Shown in pieces: positions 18,601 to 27,713 of a stretch of DNA of 64,000 bases. Positions within the stretch are counted from its first letter, which is position 1. Every line of letters starts with the position of its first letter. Source of the stretch: Heliomicrobium modesticaldum Ice1 (lineage in GTDB: Bacteria; Bacillota; Desulfitobacteriia; Heliobacteriales; Heliobacteriaceae); contig NC_010337.2 of NCBI RefSeq assembly GCF_000019165.1, positions 475,501 to 539,500 of the forward strand. Direction: 5' to 3'. Below the pieces are notes generated by a model. That model searched no databases. It was given only the letters and a program-made list of their open reading frames with translations, and was not told the origin of the DNA. Made by a program: the position numbers and the translations under genes.

Positions 18601-20010
18601 CTAATTCGCCGCCTCAGCCGCCTTCGTCGTGATGTAGGCGTCGATGGCCTGGGCCGCCTTCTTGCCGGCGCCCATGGCCAAGATGACCGTGGCGGCGCCG
18701 GTGACGATATCCCCGCCGGCAAAGACGCCGGGGATGGAGGTGCGGCCCGCCTCGTCGGCGACGATGTTGCCGCGACGGTTCAATTCCAGGCCGGCCGTAG
18801 ACTTGGTGGCCAGGGGGTTTGGCCCCGTGCCGATGGCGATGATGACCGTATCGGTGTCCATGACGAACTCGGAGTTAGCGATCGCCACAGGCTTGCGGCG
18901 GCCTGAGGCGTCAGGTTCGCCCAGTTCATAGCGGAGGCACTTCATCGCCTTCACCCAGCCGTTCTCATCGCCGATGATCTCGACAGGGTTGGTGAGGAGC
19001 TGAAACTGAACGCCCTCTTCCCGGGCGTGTTCGATCTCCTCGGCCCGAGCCGGCATCTCCTTGTCGGAGCGGCGGTAGACGATGGTGACCTCTTCCGCGC
19101 CGAGGCGCACGGCGGTGCGGGCGGCGTCCATGGCTACGTTGCCGGCGCCCAAGACGGCCACCTTGCGGCCCAGTTTGACAGGCGTGCCGTATTCAGGGAA
19201 GCGGAAGCCCTTCATCAGGTTCGTCCGCGTCAAAAACTCATTGGCCGAAAAGACGCCGCAGAGGTTTTCGCCGGGGATGCCCATGAAGTTGGGCAGGCCT
19301 GCGCCGGTGCCGAGGAAGACGGCGGCATAGCCCCGTTCGTTCATCAGCTCCTCCACCGTCACAGACGACCCGATGACGACGTTGAACTGCAAATCGACGC
19401 CCAGTTGGCGCAGGTTGGCGATCTCTTTATCGACAATCGCCTTGGGCAGGCGAAACTCGGGAATGCCGTACATGAGCACGCCGCCGGCGGTGTGCAAGGC
19501 CTCGAAGACGGTCACGGCGTAGCCGAGTTTAGCCAGCTCGGCGGCGCAGGTGAGACCGGCCGGGCCGGCGCCGATGACAGCGACTTTTGCGCCTTTGGCC
19601 GGGGCGGGTTCGGTTGCGCTAGCGCCCTGGGCCATCTCCCAGTCGGCCACAAAGCGCTCCAGCCGCCCGATGGCGACCGGTTCCGACTTGATGCCCAGGA
19701 TGCACTTTTCTTCGCACTGGCTCTCCTGGGGACAGACGCGGCCGCAGATGGCAGGCAGCGCGTTTTTCTCTTTCAGCTTCACCGCCGCGCCGGCGAAATC
19801 GCGCGCGGCGACGGCTTTAATGAAATCGGGTATTAACACCTCAACGGGGCAGCCTTCTCGGCACCTGGGCTTTTTGCACTGGATACAGCGAGCCGCTTCC
19901 TTGACGGCCTGCTCTTCAGAGTAGCCGAGGGCGACTTCGTCAAAGTTGGTGCGGCGAACCTGAGGGTCCTGGCAGGGCATCGGTTGCCGGATCGTCTCCT
20001 TTAATGACAT
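18601..20010 (-). CDS. nfnB: NfnB/GltD-like glutamate synthase small-subunit family flavoprotein
   Basis: A 469-residue protein. Two N-terminal cysteine groups (CIQCKKPRCREGCP near 42 and CGRVCPQESQCEEKC near 89) bind [4Fe-4S] clusters. A GxGxxG FAD fold (VIGAGPAGLTCA near 146) and an NADPH fold (VLGAGNVAMDAA near 289) follow. It overlaps by 10 bases the end of a FAD/[2Fe-2S] subunit gene. That pairing matches NfnAB, the bifurcating NADH-dependent ferredoxin:NADP oxidoreductase of Clostridia. The same family includes GltD and SudA; no GltB large subunit is present, so NfnB is preferred. Confidence 0.85.
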   Translation of the reverse strand: MSLKETIRQPMPCQDPQVRRTNFDEVALGYSEEQAVKEAARCIQCKKPRCREGCPVEVLIPDFIKAVAARDFAGAAVKLKEKNALPAICGRVCPQESQCEEKCILGIKSEPVAIGRLERFVADWEMAQGASATEPAPAKGAKVAVIGAGPAGLTCAAELAKLGYAVTVFEALHTAGGVLMYGIPEFRLPKAIVDKEIANLRQLGVDLQFNVVIGSSVTVEELMNERGYAAVFLGTGAGLPNFMGIPGENLCGVFSANEFLTRTNLMKGFRFPEYGTPVKLGRKVAVLGAGNVAMDAARTAVRLGAEEVTIVYRRSDKEMPARAEEIEHAREEGVQFQLLTNPVEIIGDENGWVKAMKCLRYELGEPDASGRRKPVAIANSEFVMDTDTVIIAIGTGPNPLATKSTAGLELNRRGNIVADEAGRTSIPGVFAGGDIVTGAATVILAMGAGKKAAQAIDAYITTKAAEAAN

Positions 20011-20855
20011 CCGCAGCGCCCCCCTTCACGGTGATGCTCCAGCGCCGCCAGGGCGCGCTTCTCCTCGTCGCGATAGATGGCAAGCCGCTTGAGGGCCAGG
20101 TCGAAATCGACCAGGTGGCCGTCAAACTCGGGGCCGTCGACACAGGCGAACTTGGTCTCGCCGCCGACGAGGACGCGACAAGCGCCGCACATGCCCGTGC
20201 CGTCCAGCATCAGCGGGTTCATGCTGACGATGGTGGGCACACCCATGGGGCGGGTCGTGTTGGCGATGGCGCGCATCATCGGCATGGGGCCGATGGCCCA
20301 GACGCGCTGCAGATCCTTGTTCGCTTCATAGAGGTCTTTCAAGGCGTCGGTGACAAAGCCCTTGCGCCCATAAGATCCGTCGTCGGTGCAGACGATCAAG
20401 GCGTCGCTGACGGCGGCCATCTTTTCTTCCCAGAAGAGCAGTTCCTTGTTGCGGGCGCCGATGATGGCGATGACGCGGTTGCCAGCCTCCTTCAGGGCGC
20501 GGGCGATGGGGTAGATGGGGGCGATGCCGACGCCGCCGCCGACGACCGCGACAGGGCCGTCAAAGCGCTCAATCTCGGAAGGCACGCCGAGGGGACCGAC
20601 CACATCGAGGACGGCGTCCCCTGCTTCCAACCGGCCGAGCAGGCGGGTGCCCGCGCCGATCTCCTGAAAGATGGCCGTGATCGTCCCCTGCTCCCGGTCA
20701 AAATCGGCGATGGTCAGCGGGATGCGCTCGCCTTTTTCATCGGCGCGAAGAATAAAAAACTGTCCGGCCTTCGCTTTGGCCGCCACCAGCGGAGCTTTCA
20801 GATCGAAAAGCTTGACACTGGCGGAAAGGATCTCTTTCCGCACAATCGGGTACAT
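20001..20855 (-). CDS. nfnA: NfnA/SudB-like FAD and [2Fe-2S] oxidoreductase subunit
   Basis: A 284-residue ferredoxin-NADP reductase-type protein. A FAD-binding barrel (AGQFFILRAD, then RIPLTIAD), an NAD domain (VGGGVGIAPIYPIARAL) and a C-terminal cysteine cluster (GMCGACRV, then FACVDGPEF) fit the [2Fe-2S] site of NfnA. The ATG at 20855 has GAGGAGG about 10 bases upstream; the 65 codons ahead of it have no family similarity. It precedes and overlaps nfnB by 10 bases. Together they would link NADH, NADPH and ferredoxin pools. Confidence 0.86.
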   Translation of the reverse strand: MYPIVRKEILSASVKLFDLKAPLVAAKAKAGQFFILRADEKGERIPLTIADFDREQGTITAIFQEIGAGTRLLGRLEAGDAVLDVVGPLGVPSEIERFDGPVAVVGGGVGIAPIYPIARALKEAGNRVIAIIGARNKELLFWEEKMAAVSDALIVCTDDGSYGRKGFVTDALKDLYEANKDLQRVWAIGPMPMMRAIANTTRPMGVPTIVSMNPLMLDGTGMCGACRVLVGGETKFACVDGPEFDGHLVDFDLALKRLAIYRDEEKRALAALEHHREGGRCGCH

Positions 20856-21091
20856 TCGCCTGCTGCCTCCTCTATGCCATACTGCCGCACTTCGCAAAGG
20901 AAAACGCCTTACAAAGGCCGAACGGCGACCCTTGGCTCGCTTTTCATGATTCGCGAACCCCTGCCTATCTCCTGCAAACCGGGGGAGGGCATGTTTTAAA
21001 AAATACGGACAAAGCCCGGCGCTTATGCTGCCGCCAGCCTGTCCGCACACTTATGACACAATATCCAGTGTACACCGTGCAACCGCTGCGG

Positions 21092-22249
21092 TCAACGGCA
21101 AGCCATGGAAGCGGAGAGAAACTTGGCACCTAACAGCGCGACGCCGGCAGCGTTGTCGCCCGACAGAGCCGTTGTGGCAAAGGCGAGGCGACCGCCGACG
21201 GCGCGGTGTTCCAAGCGCTCCCGCAGGCGCCGCCGCAGAAAGCCGTTGGCCGCCACGCCGCCGACGATGAGCACGTCGCGGCAACCGGTCTCTGCGATGG
21301 CCCGGCGCAGGATCTTCTCCAGCGTCGAGGCGAGACAGCCTTCGATGCCGCGGGCGATGGCCGGCAGTGCAGGGATGCCTGGATGCGCCGGATCGCCCGG
21401 AAGTGTGGCAATGGCCGCAGGCGAGGCGGCTTCATTTGCCTTACGCCACTTTTCGATGAGCCGCAGCGCTTGGGCCTCCGCGCCGGAAAAACTGACATTG
21501 TAGCCTTTCACCGAGGCAGGAAAGGGGATCGCCTCGATCGCTTCGGTGGAACCTTCCGCCGCTCCTTCGGCAGCGCACCTGCCGCCGTCACACTGAGCGG
21601 CCAGCGCCTCCAGGTGCGGTCCCGCCGGGAAGGGCAGCCCTAAGGCCACGCCGACGCGGTCAACCAGTTGCCCGGCGTGCAGGTCTGTTGTGGCGCCCAA
21701 CTTTTCTATGGAAAAAACGGCGCTGGCCCCGTCGAAGCGCACCCGCAACAGTTCCGTCGTCCCGCCGGAGAGGTGGACCGAGAGAAAGCCCTTTTTCAGC
21801 AGCGCCTCCGCCTGTTCACGGTCTTCCAAGGAGGCGATCCCCGCCATGATGTGCCCCTCCTGGTGGGTCGTCGCGAAAAAGGGGACGCCCTGCGCCGCCG
21901 CCACCGACCGCCCGACCGCCTCGCCGGCCAAAAAGACAGGCAGATAAGCGCCTTCCTCCGGCCTGGGCCGGGTGGAGGCGGCGACAGCCTCGACGCGGAG
22001 ACCTTCTCTACCGGCTTTCGCCTCCCCAGAGCAGCGCAAGTCAGCAAACAACGCCTCCATGACATGCGGCAGTTGGCGGCCATGCAAAAAAAAGGCGTCT
22101 CCCTGGCGGAGACCCCTTTCTCCCGGCTTCACAGGCAACAATTGCCGTTTCTGGGCCAGCAGCCTGCCATCGAGGCTGGCAAAGGCGACAGAGGTCGTAT
22201 AGCAACTCGTGTCGATGCCCAAGACCCCGCGAATGATATCCGCCCCCAT
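21092..22249 (-). CDS. TsaD/Kae1-like glycoprotease-family protein
   Basis: A 385-residue member of the TsaD/Kae1/Qri7 ASKHA-fold family. The N-terminal phosphate motif is GIDTSCYTTS (residues 10-19). The metal motif HxxGH appears as TTHQEGHIMAG near 126, and VGGVAANGFLRRRL is near the C-terminus. True TsaD makes threonylcarbamoyl-adenosine in tRNA. This one is longer and divergent, with Ala-rich inserts, and sits in a nusB cluster rather than with tsaB/tsaE, so it may be the second, uncharacterised clostridial paralogue. It lies three bases after nusB. Confidence 0.72.
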   Translation of the reverse strand: MGADIIRGVLGIDTSCYTTSVAFASLDGRLLAQKRQLLPVKPGERGLRQGDAFFLHGRQLPHVMEALFADLRCSGEAKAGREGLRVEAVAASTRPRPEEGAYLPVFLAGEAVGRSVAAAQGVPFFATTHQEGHIMAGIASLEDREQAEALLKKGFLSVHLSGGTTELLRVRFDGASAVFSIEKLGATTDLHAGQLVDRVGVALGLPFPAGPHLEALAAQCDGGRCAAEGAAEGSTEAIEAIPFPASVKGYNVSFSGAEAQALRLIEKWRKANEAASPAAIATLPGDPAHPGIPALPAIARGIEGCLASTLEKILRRAIAETGCRDVLIVGGVAANGFLRRRLRERLEHRAVGGRLAFATTALSGDNAAGVALLGAKFLSASMACR

Positions 22250-22252
22250 CGG

Positions 22253-22873
22253 CTACACCTCGTTGACACCGGGCGGCTGCGTTTCCTCTTCGGCCATGGA
22301 ACGCGTCTCCCGATTCGCCGCTGTTTCCGAAATCACCGTGGTAGTCACCGGGGTTGTCGCTGGGGTTGCGTCTGGGTCCGGCACTGGGGTTGACTCTGGC
22401 GCCGGGGTCGTCACCCGGTTCGTCACTGCGGCAGGCGCCCCTTCCTGCGCCGAAGTCTTCTCGCCGCGCGCCTCGCGGAGCTCCCGGGCCAGTTGGCCAA
22501 GGATGCCGTTCACAAACTTGGCCGATTCCTCGTTGGCGTAGATCTTGGCCAACTCGATGGCCTCGTTGATGGCGGCGTTCAAAGGGATGTCCTCCCGAAA
22601 AAGCATCTCAAAGATGGCCACGCGCAGCAGGTTGCGGTCCACATGGGGCATCCGCTCCAGGTTCCACTCCTTGGCCAGGCGGCGGATGTTCCCGTCGATC
22701 GTCTCTCGGTTCGCCACCGCGCCTTCGACCAGTTCCCGGGCAAAGGCGGCGGCCGCCTCGCTGATCCCGAATTCTTCACTGGCGTACTGCAAGGCATAGG
22801 CCGGTTCCATCCGGCCCACATCAGCCATAAACAACGTCTGCAAGGCAGTCTCCCGCCCTTGTCGCCTGCTCAA
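22253..22873 (-). CDS. nusB: Transcription antitermination factor NusB with a long C-terminal tail
   Basis: Residues 1-140 are a complete NusB domain (SRRQGRETALQTLFMADVG and ESAKFVNGILGQLARELRE). NusB binds boxA RNA with NusE/S10 during rRNA transcription. Family members usually stop there; this one adds about 65 residues rich in Thr, Pro, Ala and Glu, likely disordered. The tail shares no similarity with known NusB extensions that I can recognise. Asp23/AmaP lie upstream as in many Clostridia. Confidence 0.94.
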   Translation of the reverse strand: MSRRQGRETALQTLFMADVGRMEPAYALQYASEEFGISEAAAAFARELVEGAVANRETIDGNIRRLAKEWNLERMPHVDRNLLRVAIFEMLFREDIPLNAAINEAIELAKIYANEESAKFVNGILGQLARELREARGEKTSAQEGAPAAVTNRVTTPAPESTPVPDPDATPATTPVTTTVISETAANRETRSMAEEETQPPGVNEV

Positions 22874-22906
22874 ATGTCTCGCCCCTCCCCGTATTTATGA
22901 TTATTC

Positions 22907-23452
22907 TTACCGCAAAGGGCTTTTTCTCTCTACTTCAACCGGCTCAAAGGTGATCTGGATCTCCTTCGGCTCCATGCCGGTCGCCGATTCGAGCACATGG
23001 CGCGTCGCCTGCTGGATCTTTTCGCCGAGGGCAGGCAGCCCTACCTTCAGATCAGAGGCCACATGCAGCCCGATGGCGATGCCGTCAGAGACGGTGCGGA
23101 TGCGCACCCTGAGGCCCCGGATGCCGACAAAACCGGCCACGGCGCCGCGGATCAGCCCCTCGACAGCCAACCGGGAGATCTGCACCTTCCCGTGAGGCGT
23201 GCGCGCCAATAGCGTCATGCCCTTCATCGGCCGAGACCAGGCCCGGAACAAAAACCACCCGACCAGGAGCAGATAGAAGATCGCCCCGACGGCCCAGGCC
23301 GCGCGCACTCCCCCTTGCCGCCAGGCGGTCAAGTACCGTTCGACAACACCGGCGCCGCCGCCGCCCGAAAAAGCAGCCACCACGATCATGATGGCAAGCG
23401 CCGCCGGCGGCAGCGCCACTAAAAAAGCCAGCAGACGGCTCAGCCCTTCCAT
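22907..23452 (-). CDS. amaP: AmaP-like alkaline shock membrane anchor protein
   Basis: A 181-residue protein. Two membrane segments (about 7-30 and 46-66) are followed by an Asp23-like domain (MTLLARTPHGKVQISRLAVEGLI and onward). AmaP tethers Asp23-type proteins to the membrane in Gram-positive bacteria. The ATG at 23452 has GGGGAGGGG about six bases upstream, whereas the longer frame would run back into the terminator. It follows an Asp23 gene, the expected partner. Confidence 0.85.
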   Translation of the reverse strand: MEGLSRLLAFLVALPPAALAIMIVVAAFSGGGGAGVVERYLTAWRQGGVRAAWAVGAIFYLLLVGWFLFRAWSRPMKGMTLLARTPHGKVQISRLAVEGLIRGAVAGFVGIRGLRVRIRTVSDGIAIGLHVASDLKVGLPALGEKIQQATRHVLESATGMEPKEIQITFEPVEVERKSPLR

Positions 23453-23500
23453 GTCTGACCCCTCCCCGCTCGTTCGCCCGGCAACCGGTCGGACGGGCAA

Positions 23501-23528
23501 AAACCCCCCTGACGGTCTCAGGGGGGCC
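23501..23528 (-). terminator. Strong terminator between asp23 and amaP
   Basis: Six C and six G form a stem around the TGACGGTCTCA loop (extended by CCTGA/TCAGG pairing), followed by five T on the minus strand. It begins five bases after the asp23 stop, so amaP expression probably needs readthrough or its own promoter. Confidence 0.85.
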
Positions 23529-23532
23529 TCGA

Positions 23533-23919
23533 TCATCTCACCCGGTCATCCTCTTTTGTTTCCGGCGTGGGGAAGTTCACCCCTTGAATATGGACGTTGA
23601 CCTCGACGACGGTCAACCCGGTCATGCTTTCGATGGAGCGCTTCACATTTTCCTGGACGCGCTTAGCCACCTCGGGGATGCGGCTGCCGAAATTGACGAT
23701 GATGTTCATGTCAATGGCCGCTTCCCGTTCGCCGACCTCGACCTTGACGCCGCGGGTCAGGTTCTTGCGGCCGAGCATCTCAGCGATGCCGCCGCCCAAA
23801 CCGCCGCTCATCGCGGCGACGCCTTCCACTTCGGTCGCCGCCAAGCCAGCGATGGTCGCAACGACCTCTTGGGCGATACGGACGTGGCCGATATCCTGCT
23901 TGGTTGTAATAGAATCCAT
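23533..23919 (-). CDS. Asp23/Gls24 family envelope stress protein
   Basis: A 128-residue Asp23 family protein with the hallmark GHVRIAQEVVATIAGLAATEVEGV at the N-terminus and a Val-rich second half ending in EVNVHIQGVNF. These proteins sit under the membrane, bound by AmaP, and influence envelope stress responses. The ATG at 23919 gives a typical N-terminus; a GTG four codons earlier is possible, since a GGGGGTG ribosome site could serve either. Confidence 0.92.
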   Translation of the reverse strand: MDSITTKQDIGHVRIAQEVVATIAGLAATEVEGVAAMSGGLGGGIAEMLGRKNLTRGVKVEVGEREAAIDMNIIVNFGSRIPEVAKRVQENVKRSIESMTGLTVVEVNVHIQGVNFPTPETKEDDRVR

Positions 23920-24034
23920 GTGTACGGGCACCCCCTGGTGAGGATTTCCGATGGAGAGTGTCCATCATGTAGTATTGTACCAAAGAGAGGGAGGGTATAC
24001 CAGTCATAGTGCGTCCTTTCATCGCTTTAAGCAA

Positions 24035-24071
24035 AAAGGAACCCGGCCTCAGAAAACGGACCGGGTCCTTT
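24035..24071 (-). terminator. Terminator after accC
   Basis: AAAGGAACCCGG and CCGGGTCCTTT form an 11-bp stem with one mismatch around an A-rich loop, followed by TTTTTGC on the minus strand. It lies 45 bases past the accC stop. Confidence 0.88.
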
Positions 24072-24115
24072 GCTGTTCTTCTCTTGTTGTCCCTGTCAGC
24101 GCAGCTTATGTCGCT

Positions 24116-25480
24116 CTACTCCCCCGTCATCCTCGCCTGGATGAAGTTCGTGTAGACTTCGCCCTTCTGGAAGAAGGCGTTGCCCAGCACTTTTTGCTGG
24201 AAGGGGATGGTGGTCTTGACGCCTTCGATGACGAACTCGTCGAGGGCGCGCTGCATGCGGGCGATGGCCTCGTTGCGGTCGCGGCCCCAGACGATCAGCT
24301 TGCCGATCATGGAGTCGTAGGTGGGCGGGATGGTGTAACCGGCGTAGGCGGCGCTGTCGAGGCGGACGCCCAGGCCGCCGGGAGGGTGGTAGGCGGTGAT
24401 CTTGCCGGGGCTCGGCATGAAGTTGCGGGCCGGGTCTTCGGCGTTGATCCGACATTCGATGGCGTGGCCCTTGATGACGATGTCATCTTGGGTGTAGCCC
24501 AGGGGCTCGCCGGCGGCGATGCGGATCTGCTCTTTGATCAGGTCGATGCCGGTGATCATCTCCGTCACCGGGTGCTCGACCTGGATGCGGGTGTTCATCT
24601 CGATGAAATAATAATGACCGTGCTTATCCAGCAAGAACTCGACGGTACCGGCGTTGACGTAGTTGACGGACTTGGCGGCCAGCACGGCCTGTTCGCCCAT
24701 CTCCTTGCGCAGTTCCGGCGAGAGAGCCGGCGACGGGGCTTCTTCCAGCAGCTTCTGATTGCGCCGCTGGATGGAGCAGTCGCGCTCGCCCAGGTAGACC
24801 GTGTTGCCAAACTGGTCGGCCATGATCTGAAACTCGATGTGGCGCGGCTCTTCGATGAATTTTTCGATGTAGACGGCTTTGTTGCCGAAGGCGGCTTCCG
24901 CCTCGGCCTGAGCCGTCTGAAGGGCGTTGAAGAGGTCTTTTTCCGAATGGGCGATGCGCATGCCACGACCGCCGCCGCCGGCCGAGGCCTTGATCATGAC
25001 CGGGTAGCCGATCTCCTCGGCGATCTTTTCGGCCTCTTCCTCAGAGGTGACGATGGACTCGGAACCGGGGACGACGCGGACACCCGCCTTGATCATCGTC
25101 TCCCGCGCTACGGCCTTGGAGCCCATGGACTCGATGGCCTTGGAGCCGGGCCCGATGAACTTGATCTTGCAGGTTTCGCAGATCTCGGCAAAGTAGGCGT
25201 TTTCCGAGAGAAAGCCGAAGCCTGGGTGGATCGCTTCCGCGCCGGAAACGGTGGCGGCGCTGATGATGTTAGGGATGTTCAGATAGCTGCGGTTTGAGGG
25301 CGCCGGTCCGACACAGTAGGCTTCGTCGGCCAGTTTCACATGGAGGGCGTCCTTGTCGGCCTCGGAGTAGACGGCGACAGTCCCGATACCCATCTCCTTG
25401 CAGGCGCGGATGATGCGGACGGCGATCTCACCGCGGTTGGCGATCAGGATCTTGTTAAAGAGGCTGTGATGGTGTCCCAT
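24116..25480 (-). CDS. accC: Biotin carboxylase (AccC/PycA type)
   Basis: A 454-residue ATP-grasp biotin carboxylase. The N-terminus is [18 protein letters not shown], the ATP-binding loop is [12 protein letters not shown] near 157, and the catalytic segment [14 protein letters not shown] is near 289. It carboxylates biotin on a carrier protein using ATP and bicarbonate. The carrier is encoded just upstream, at the end of the OadA-BCCP fusion (12-base gap). It may therefore serve acetyl-CoA carboxylase, a two-subunit pyruvate carboxylase, or both; AccA/AccD are not in the window. Confidence 0.95.
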   Translation of the reverse strand: MGHHHSLFNKILIANRGEIAVRIIRACKEMGIGTVAVYSEADKDALHVKLADEAYCVGPAPSNRSYLNIPNIISAATVSGAEAIHPGFGFLSENAYFAEICETCKIKFIGPGSKAIESMGSKAVARETMIKAGVRVVPGSESIVTSEEEAEKIAEEIGYPVMIKASAGGGGRGMRIAHSEKDLFNALQTAQAEAEAAFGNKAVYIEKFIEEPRHIEFQIMADQFGNTVYLGERDCSIQRRNQKLLEEAPSPALSPELRKEMGEQAVLAAKSVNYVNAGTVEFLLDKHGHYYFIEMNTRIQVEHPVTEMITGIDLIKEQIRIAAGEPLGYTQDDIVIKGHAIECRINAEDPARNFMPSPGKITAYHPPGGLGVRLDSAAYAGYTIPPTYDSMIGKLIVWGRDRNEAIARMQRALDEFVIEGVKTTIPFQQKVLGNAFFQKGEVYTNFIQARMTGE

Positions 25481-25492
25481 TCAGGCGCCCCC

Positions 25493-27424
25493 TTAGGCTT
25501 TTTCAACGAGGAAAAGGGTTTGGCCGTATTCGACAGGCGCGCCGTTTTCCACGAGGATGTCGACGATGGTTCCCTTGATCTCGGCTTCGATCTCGTTCAT
25601 CAGCTTCATGGCCTCAATGATGCAGACCGTCGTGCCCTTGTCCACCTTGCTGCCCTTTTCCACATAAGGGCGGGCGTCGGGAGCCGGGGCGCGGTAGAAG
25701 GTGCCCACCATGGGCGAGGTGATGGCGACGACGTTCGGGTTTTTGGACAGGTCGGCGGCCGGTTGGGGCGCAGGCGCGGCGGCTTCCGCAGCAGGCGCGG
25801 GCGCGGCGGACGCAGGGGCGGCGACCATGACAGGGGCAGCGGCGGCGGGAGCATGGATGGCCGATCCCTTGCGGATCGAGAGTTTGACGCCATCGCTCTC
25901 CACCTGCAGTTCAGCAATGTCCGTACCGTTCAGAACCTGGATGAGTTCTTTGATTTCCTGGACGTTCACCTTTGCATCCTCCTTCTGCGTGTTCCCTCTG
26001 ACGGGAGCGGACTGGCTCGCCCCAGGCTGAGGGGCGGGTGGGCCTTCCTGGTTCTGAACGACCGGGGCGACCACGTGGGCTTGCGGGTTTTTCCGATATT
26101 CGAAGAATTTTAAGGCCACTTGCGGGAACAGGGCGTAGGACAGGACATCCTCCTCGCTCTTGGCCAGGGGACCTAGTTCGCGGCGAGCGCGGTCCATGGC
26201 CGGCTCCAGCAGGTCGGCGGGACGGCAGTCGATCTGTTTGTCATCTTTGAGGATCTTGGTCACGATATCCTGACGGATCGGCGCAGGCGGTTTGCCGTAA
26301 AGGCCTTTCACATAGCCCTTCACTTCGCCGGGGACCAGTTTGTAGCGCTCGCCTGTGAGGACGTTCAAGACAGCCTGGGTGCCGACGATCTGGCTGGTGG
26401 GGGTGACAAGGGGCGGGTAGCCGAAGTCGGCCCGCACCTTGGGCATCTCATGTAAGACATCGTTCAGACGGTGGCGCGCCTTCTGCTCTTCTAACTGGGT
26501 GATCAGGTTGGTGATCATGCCGCCGGGTACCTGGTGGTCGAAGACGAGCATGTCGTTAAGGCCCGTGATCCCCCGTTTGTAGCCGAGGCGCTTGCGCAGA
26601 TCCTCGAAGTACTGGGTGATCTCAAAAATCCGGTGGATGTCGAGGCCCGGGTCATAGGGGGTGTCGCTGAAAGCCCGCACCAGCGTCTCGACGGGCGGCT
26701 GGGAGGGACCGAAGGCCAGCGGCAAAGAGGCGCAATCGATGATGTCGGCGCCGGCTTCGACGCCTTTTAAGAGGGCGCCGACGGCCATGCCGCCGATGTA
26801 GTGGGTGTGCAGTTGCAGGGGCAGGTTGACCTTCTCCTTGATCAAGGTGACCAGTTCCCGCGATTTAAAGGGCAGGAGCAGGCCGGCCATATCCTTGATG
26901 CAGAGGGAGTCGGCGCCCATCTCGGCCAGTTGAAGGGCCGTCTCGACGTAGTGCTCCATCGTGTGAACAGGGCTGATCGTATAGACGATGGCCGCCTGCA
27001 CATGGGCGCCGGCTTTTTTGGCGTGGCGCATGGGCGCTTCCATGTTGCGGATATCGTTGAGGGCGTCAAAGATACGGATGATGTCGATGCCGTTTTCGAC
27101 GGCTTTATGAACAAAAGCCTCGACGACGTCATCAGGATAATGGGTGTAGCCGACAAGGGACTGGCCCCGCAGGAGCATCTGCAAGGGGGTGCGGCGAAAA
27201 TATTTTTTCAGGATGCGCAGCCGTTCCCAGGGATCTTCGTTCAGGTAACGCATGCAGACATCGAAAGTGGCACCGCCCCATACCTCTACGGAGTGGTAAC
27301 CCACCTTGTCCATCTTTTCGACGATGGGAAGCATGTCTTCCAGGCGCATACGGGTGGCCCACAGGCTCTGGTGGCCGTCCCGCAGTGTCGTCTCGGTGAT
27401 CTTTACTCTGCGTTCATGTTGCAC
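25493..27424 (-). CDS. Fusion of carboxyltransferase (OadA/PycB type) and biotin carboxyl carrier protein (AccB type)
   Basis: One frame of 643 residues. Residues 1-~475 are the 5S/OadA carboxyltransferase ([31 protein letters not shown]), acting on pyruvate/oxaloacetate. After a Pro/Gln-rich linker, residues 486-643 look like a complete AccB: an AccB-type N-terminus ([18 protein letters not shown]), an Ala/Pro linker and a biotinyl domain with EAMKLMNEI, where Lys carries biotin. An in-frame GTG at 25969 with AAGGAGG eight bases upstream could start BCCP alone. The main start, GTG at 27424, has GGAGGG six bases upstream. No Na+-pump subunits are nearby, favouring a pyruvate carboxylase role. 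A strong promoter lies upstream. Confidence 0.92.
   Translation of the reverse strand: MQHERRVKITETTLRDGHQSLWATRMRLEDMLPIVEKMDKVGYHSVEVWGGATFDVCMRYLNEDPWERLRILKKYFRRTPLQMLLRGQSLVGYTHYPDDVVEAFVHKAVENGIDIIRIFDALNDIRNMEAPMRHAKKAGAHVQAAIVYTISPVHTMEHYVETALQLAEMGADSLCIKDMAGLLLPFKSRELVTLIKEKVNLPLQLHTHYIGGMAVGALLKGVEAGADIIDCASLPLAFGPSQPPVETLVRAFSDTPYDPGLDIHRIFEITQYFEDLRKRLGYKRGITGLNDMLVFDHQVPGGMITNLITQLEEQKARHRLNDVLHEMPKVRADFGYPPLVTPTSQIVGTQAVLNVLTGERYKLVPGEVKGYVKGLYGKPPAPIRQDIVTKILKDDKQIDCRPADLLEPAMDRARRELGPLAKSEEDVLSYALFPQVALKFFEYRKNPQAHVVAPVVQNQEGPPAPQPGASQSAPVRGNTQKEDAKVNVQEIKELIQVLNGTDIAELQVESDGVKLSIRKGSAIHAPAAAAPVMVAAPASAAPAPAAEAAAPAPQPAADLSKNPNVVAITSPMVGTFYRAPAPDARPYVEKGSKVDKGTTVCIIEAMKLMNEIEAEIKGTIVDILVENGAPVEYGQTLFLVEKA
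25967..25984 (-). promoter_or_regulatory. Internal ribosome binding site and GTG start for a free BCCP
   Basis: AAGGAGG (25984-25978), eight bases and an in-frame GTG (25969-25967) sit exactly at the N-terminus of the AccB-like part of the fusion. Use would give a 158-residue BCCP, the normal family size. Confidence 0.6.
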
Positions 27425-27494
27425 TCGATTCCCTCCGTCTCTCCGAGCGGCACGACGTCCCGTTCCTGGTTCCGCCGCCTTCTGACAAAATAGA

Positions 27495-27530
27495 AACTCA
27501 GGCCGTTGTTGGAGTGACAACTCCTGAGTT
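27495..27530 (-). promoter_or_regulatory. Hairpin in the 5' leader of the OadA-BCCP gene, attenuator-like
   Basis: Perfect 8-bp arms AACTCAGG / CCTGAGTT enclose a second small hairpin (GGAGT / ACTCC). On the minus strand the stem is followed by TTCTATTTTG. Within the predicted leader it could act as an attenuator or mRNA stabiliser. No matching anti-terminator was found by eye. Confidence 0.45.
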
Positions 27531-27535
27531 ATACG

Positions 27536-27551
27536 CTAGCGACAGTGCTAG
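27536..27551. promoter_or_regulatory. Operator-like inverted repeat just downstream of the OadA-BCCP promoter
   Basis: CTAGC and GCTAG arms with a 6-base spacer fall at about +7 to +22 of the predicted transcript, a place where a repressor would block elongation. A fatty-acid regulator such as FapR would fit the gene content, but the sequence is not a clear FapR site. Confidence 0.4.
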
Positions 27552-27564
27552 ACACTTACCATAC

Positions 27565-27593
27565 ATTATAGAGTTCGGACGATTCAGACGCAA
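27565..27593 (-). promoter_or_regulatory. Strong sigma-A-like promoter for the OadA-BCCP/accC operon
   Basis: The minus strand carries TTGCGT (27593-27588), exactly 17 bases, then a perfect TATAAT (27570-27565). Predicted start near 27558 gives a leader of about 134 bases. It lies between the spoIIIAH stop and the fusion gene, so this operon is independent of spoIIIA. Confidence 0.75.
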
Positions 27594-27713
27594 GGCGTGA
27601 TTCTCTTTGTATACAGAATAACCGCTTTTCCCCATCATATAAACACTTCTGTCGAAAAGGCGCGCGAACAGGATTGCTGCAAAAAGGTCTCCCGGCTCTT
27701 TTGCGGCCTCCGG

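Noticed and set aside
23951-25297. Long plus-strand frame of 448 codons
   Set aside because: It is antisense to accC, whose protein has all biotin carboxylase motifs; the frame is a product of high GC and strong codon bias and its translation resembles no family.
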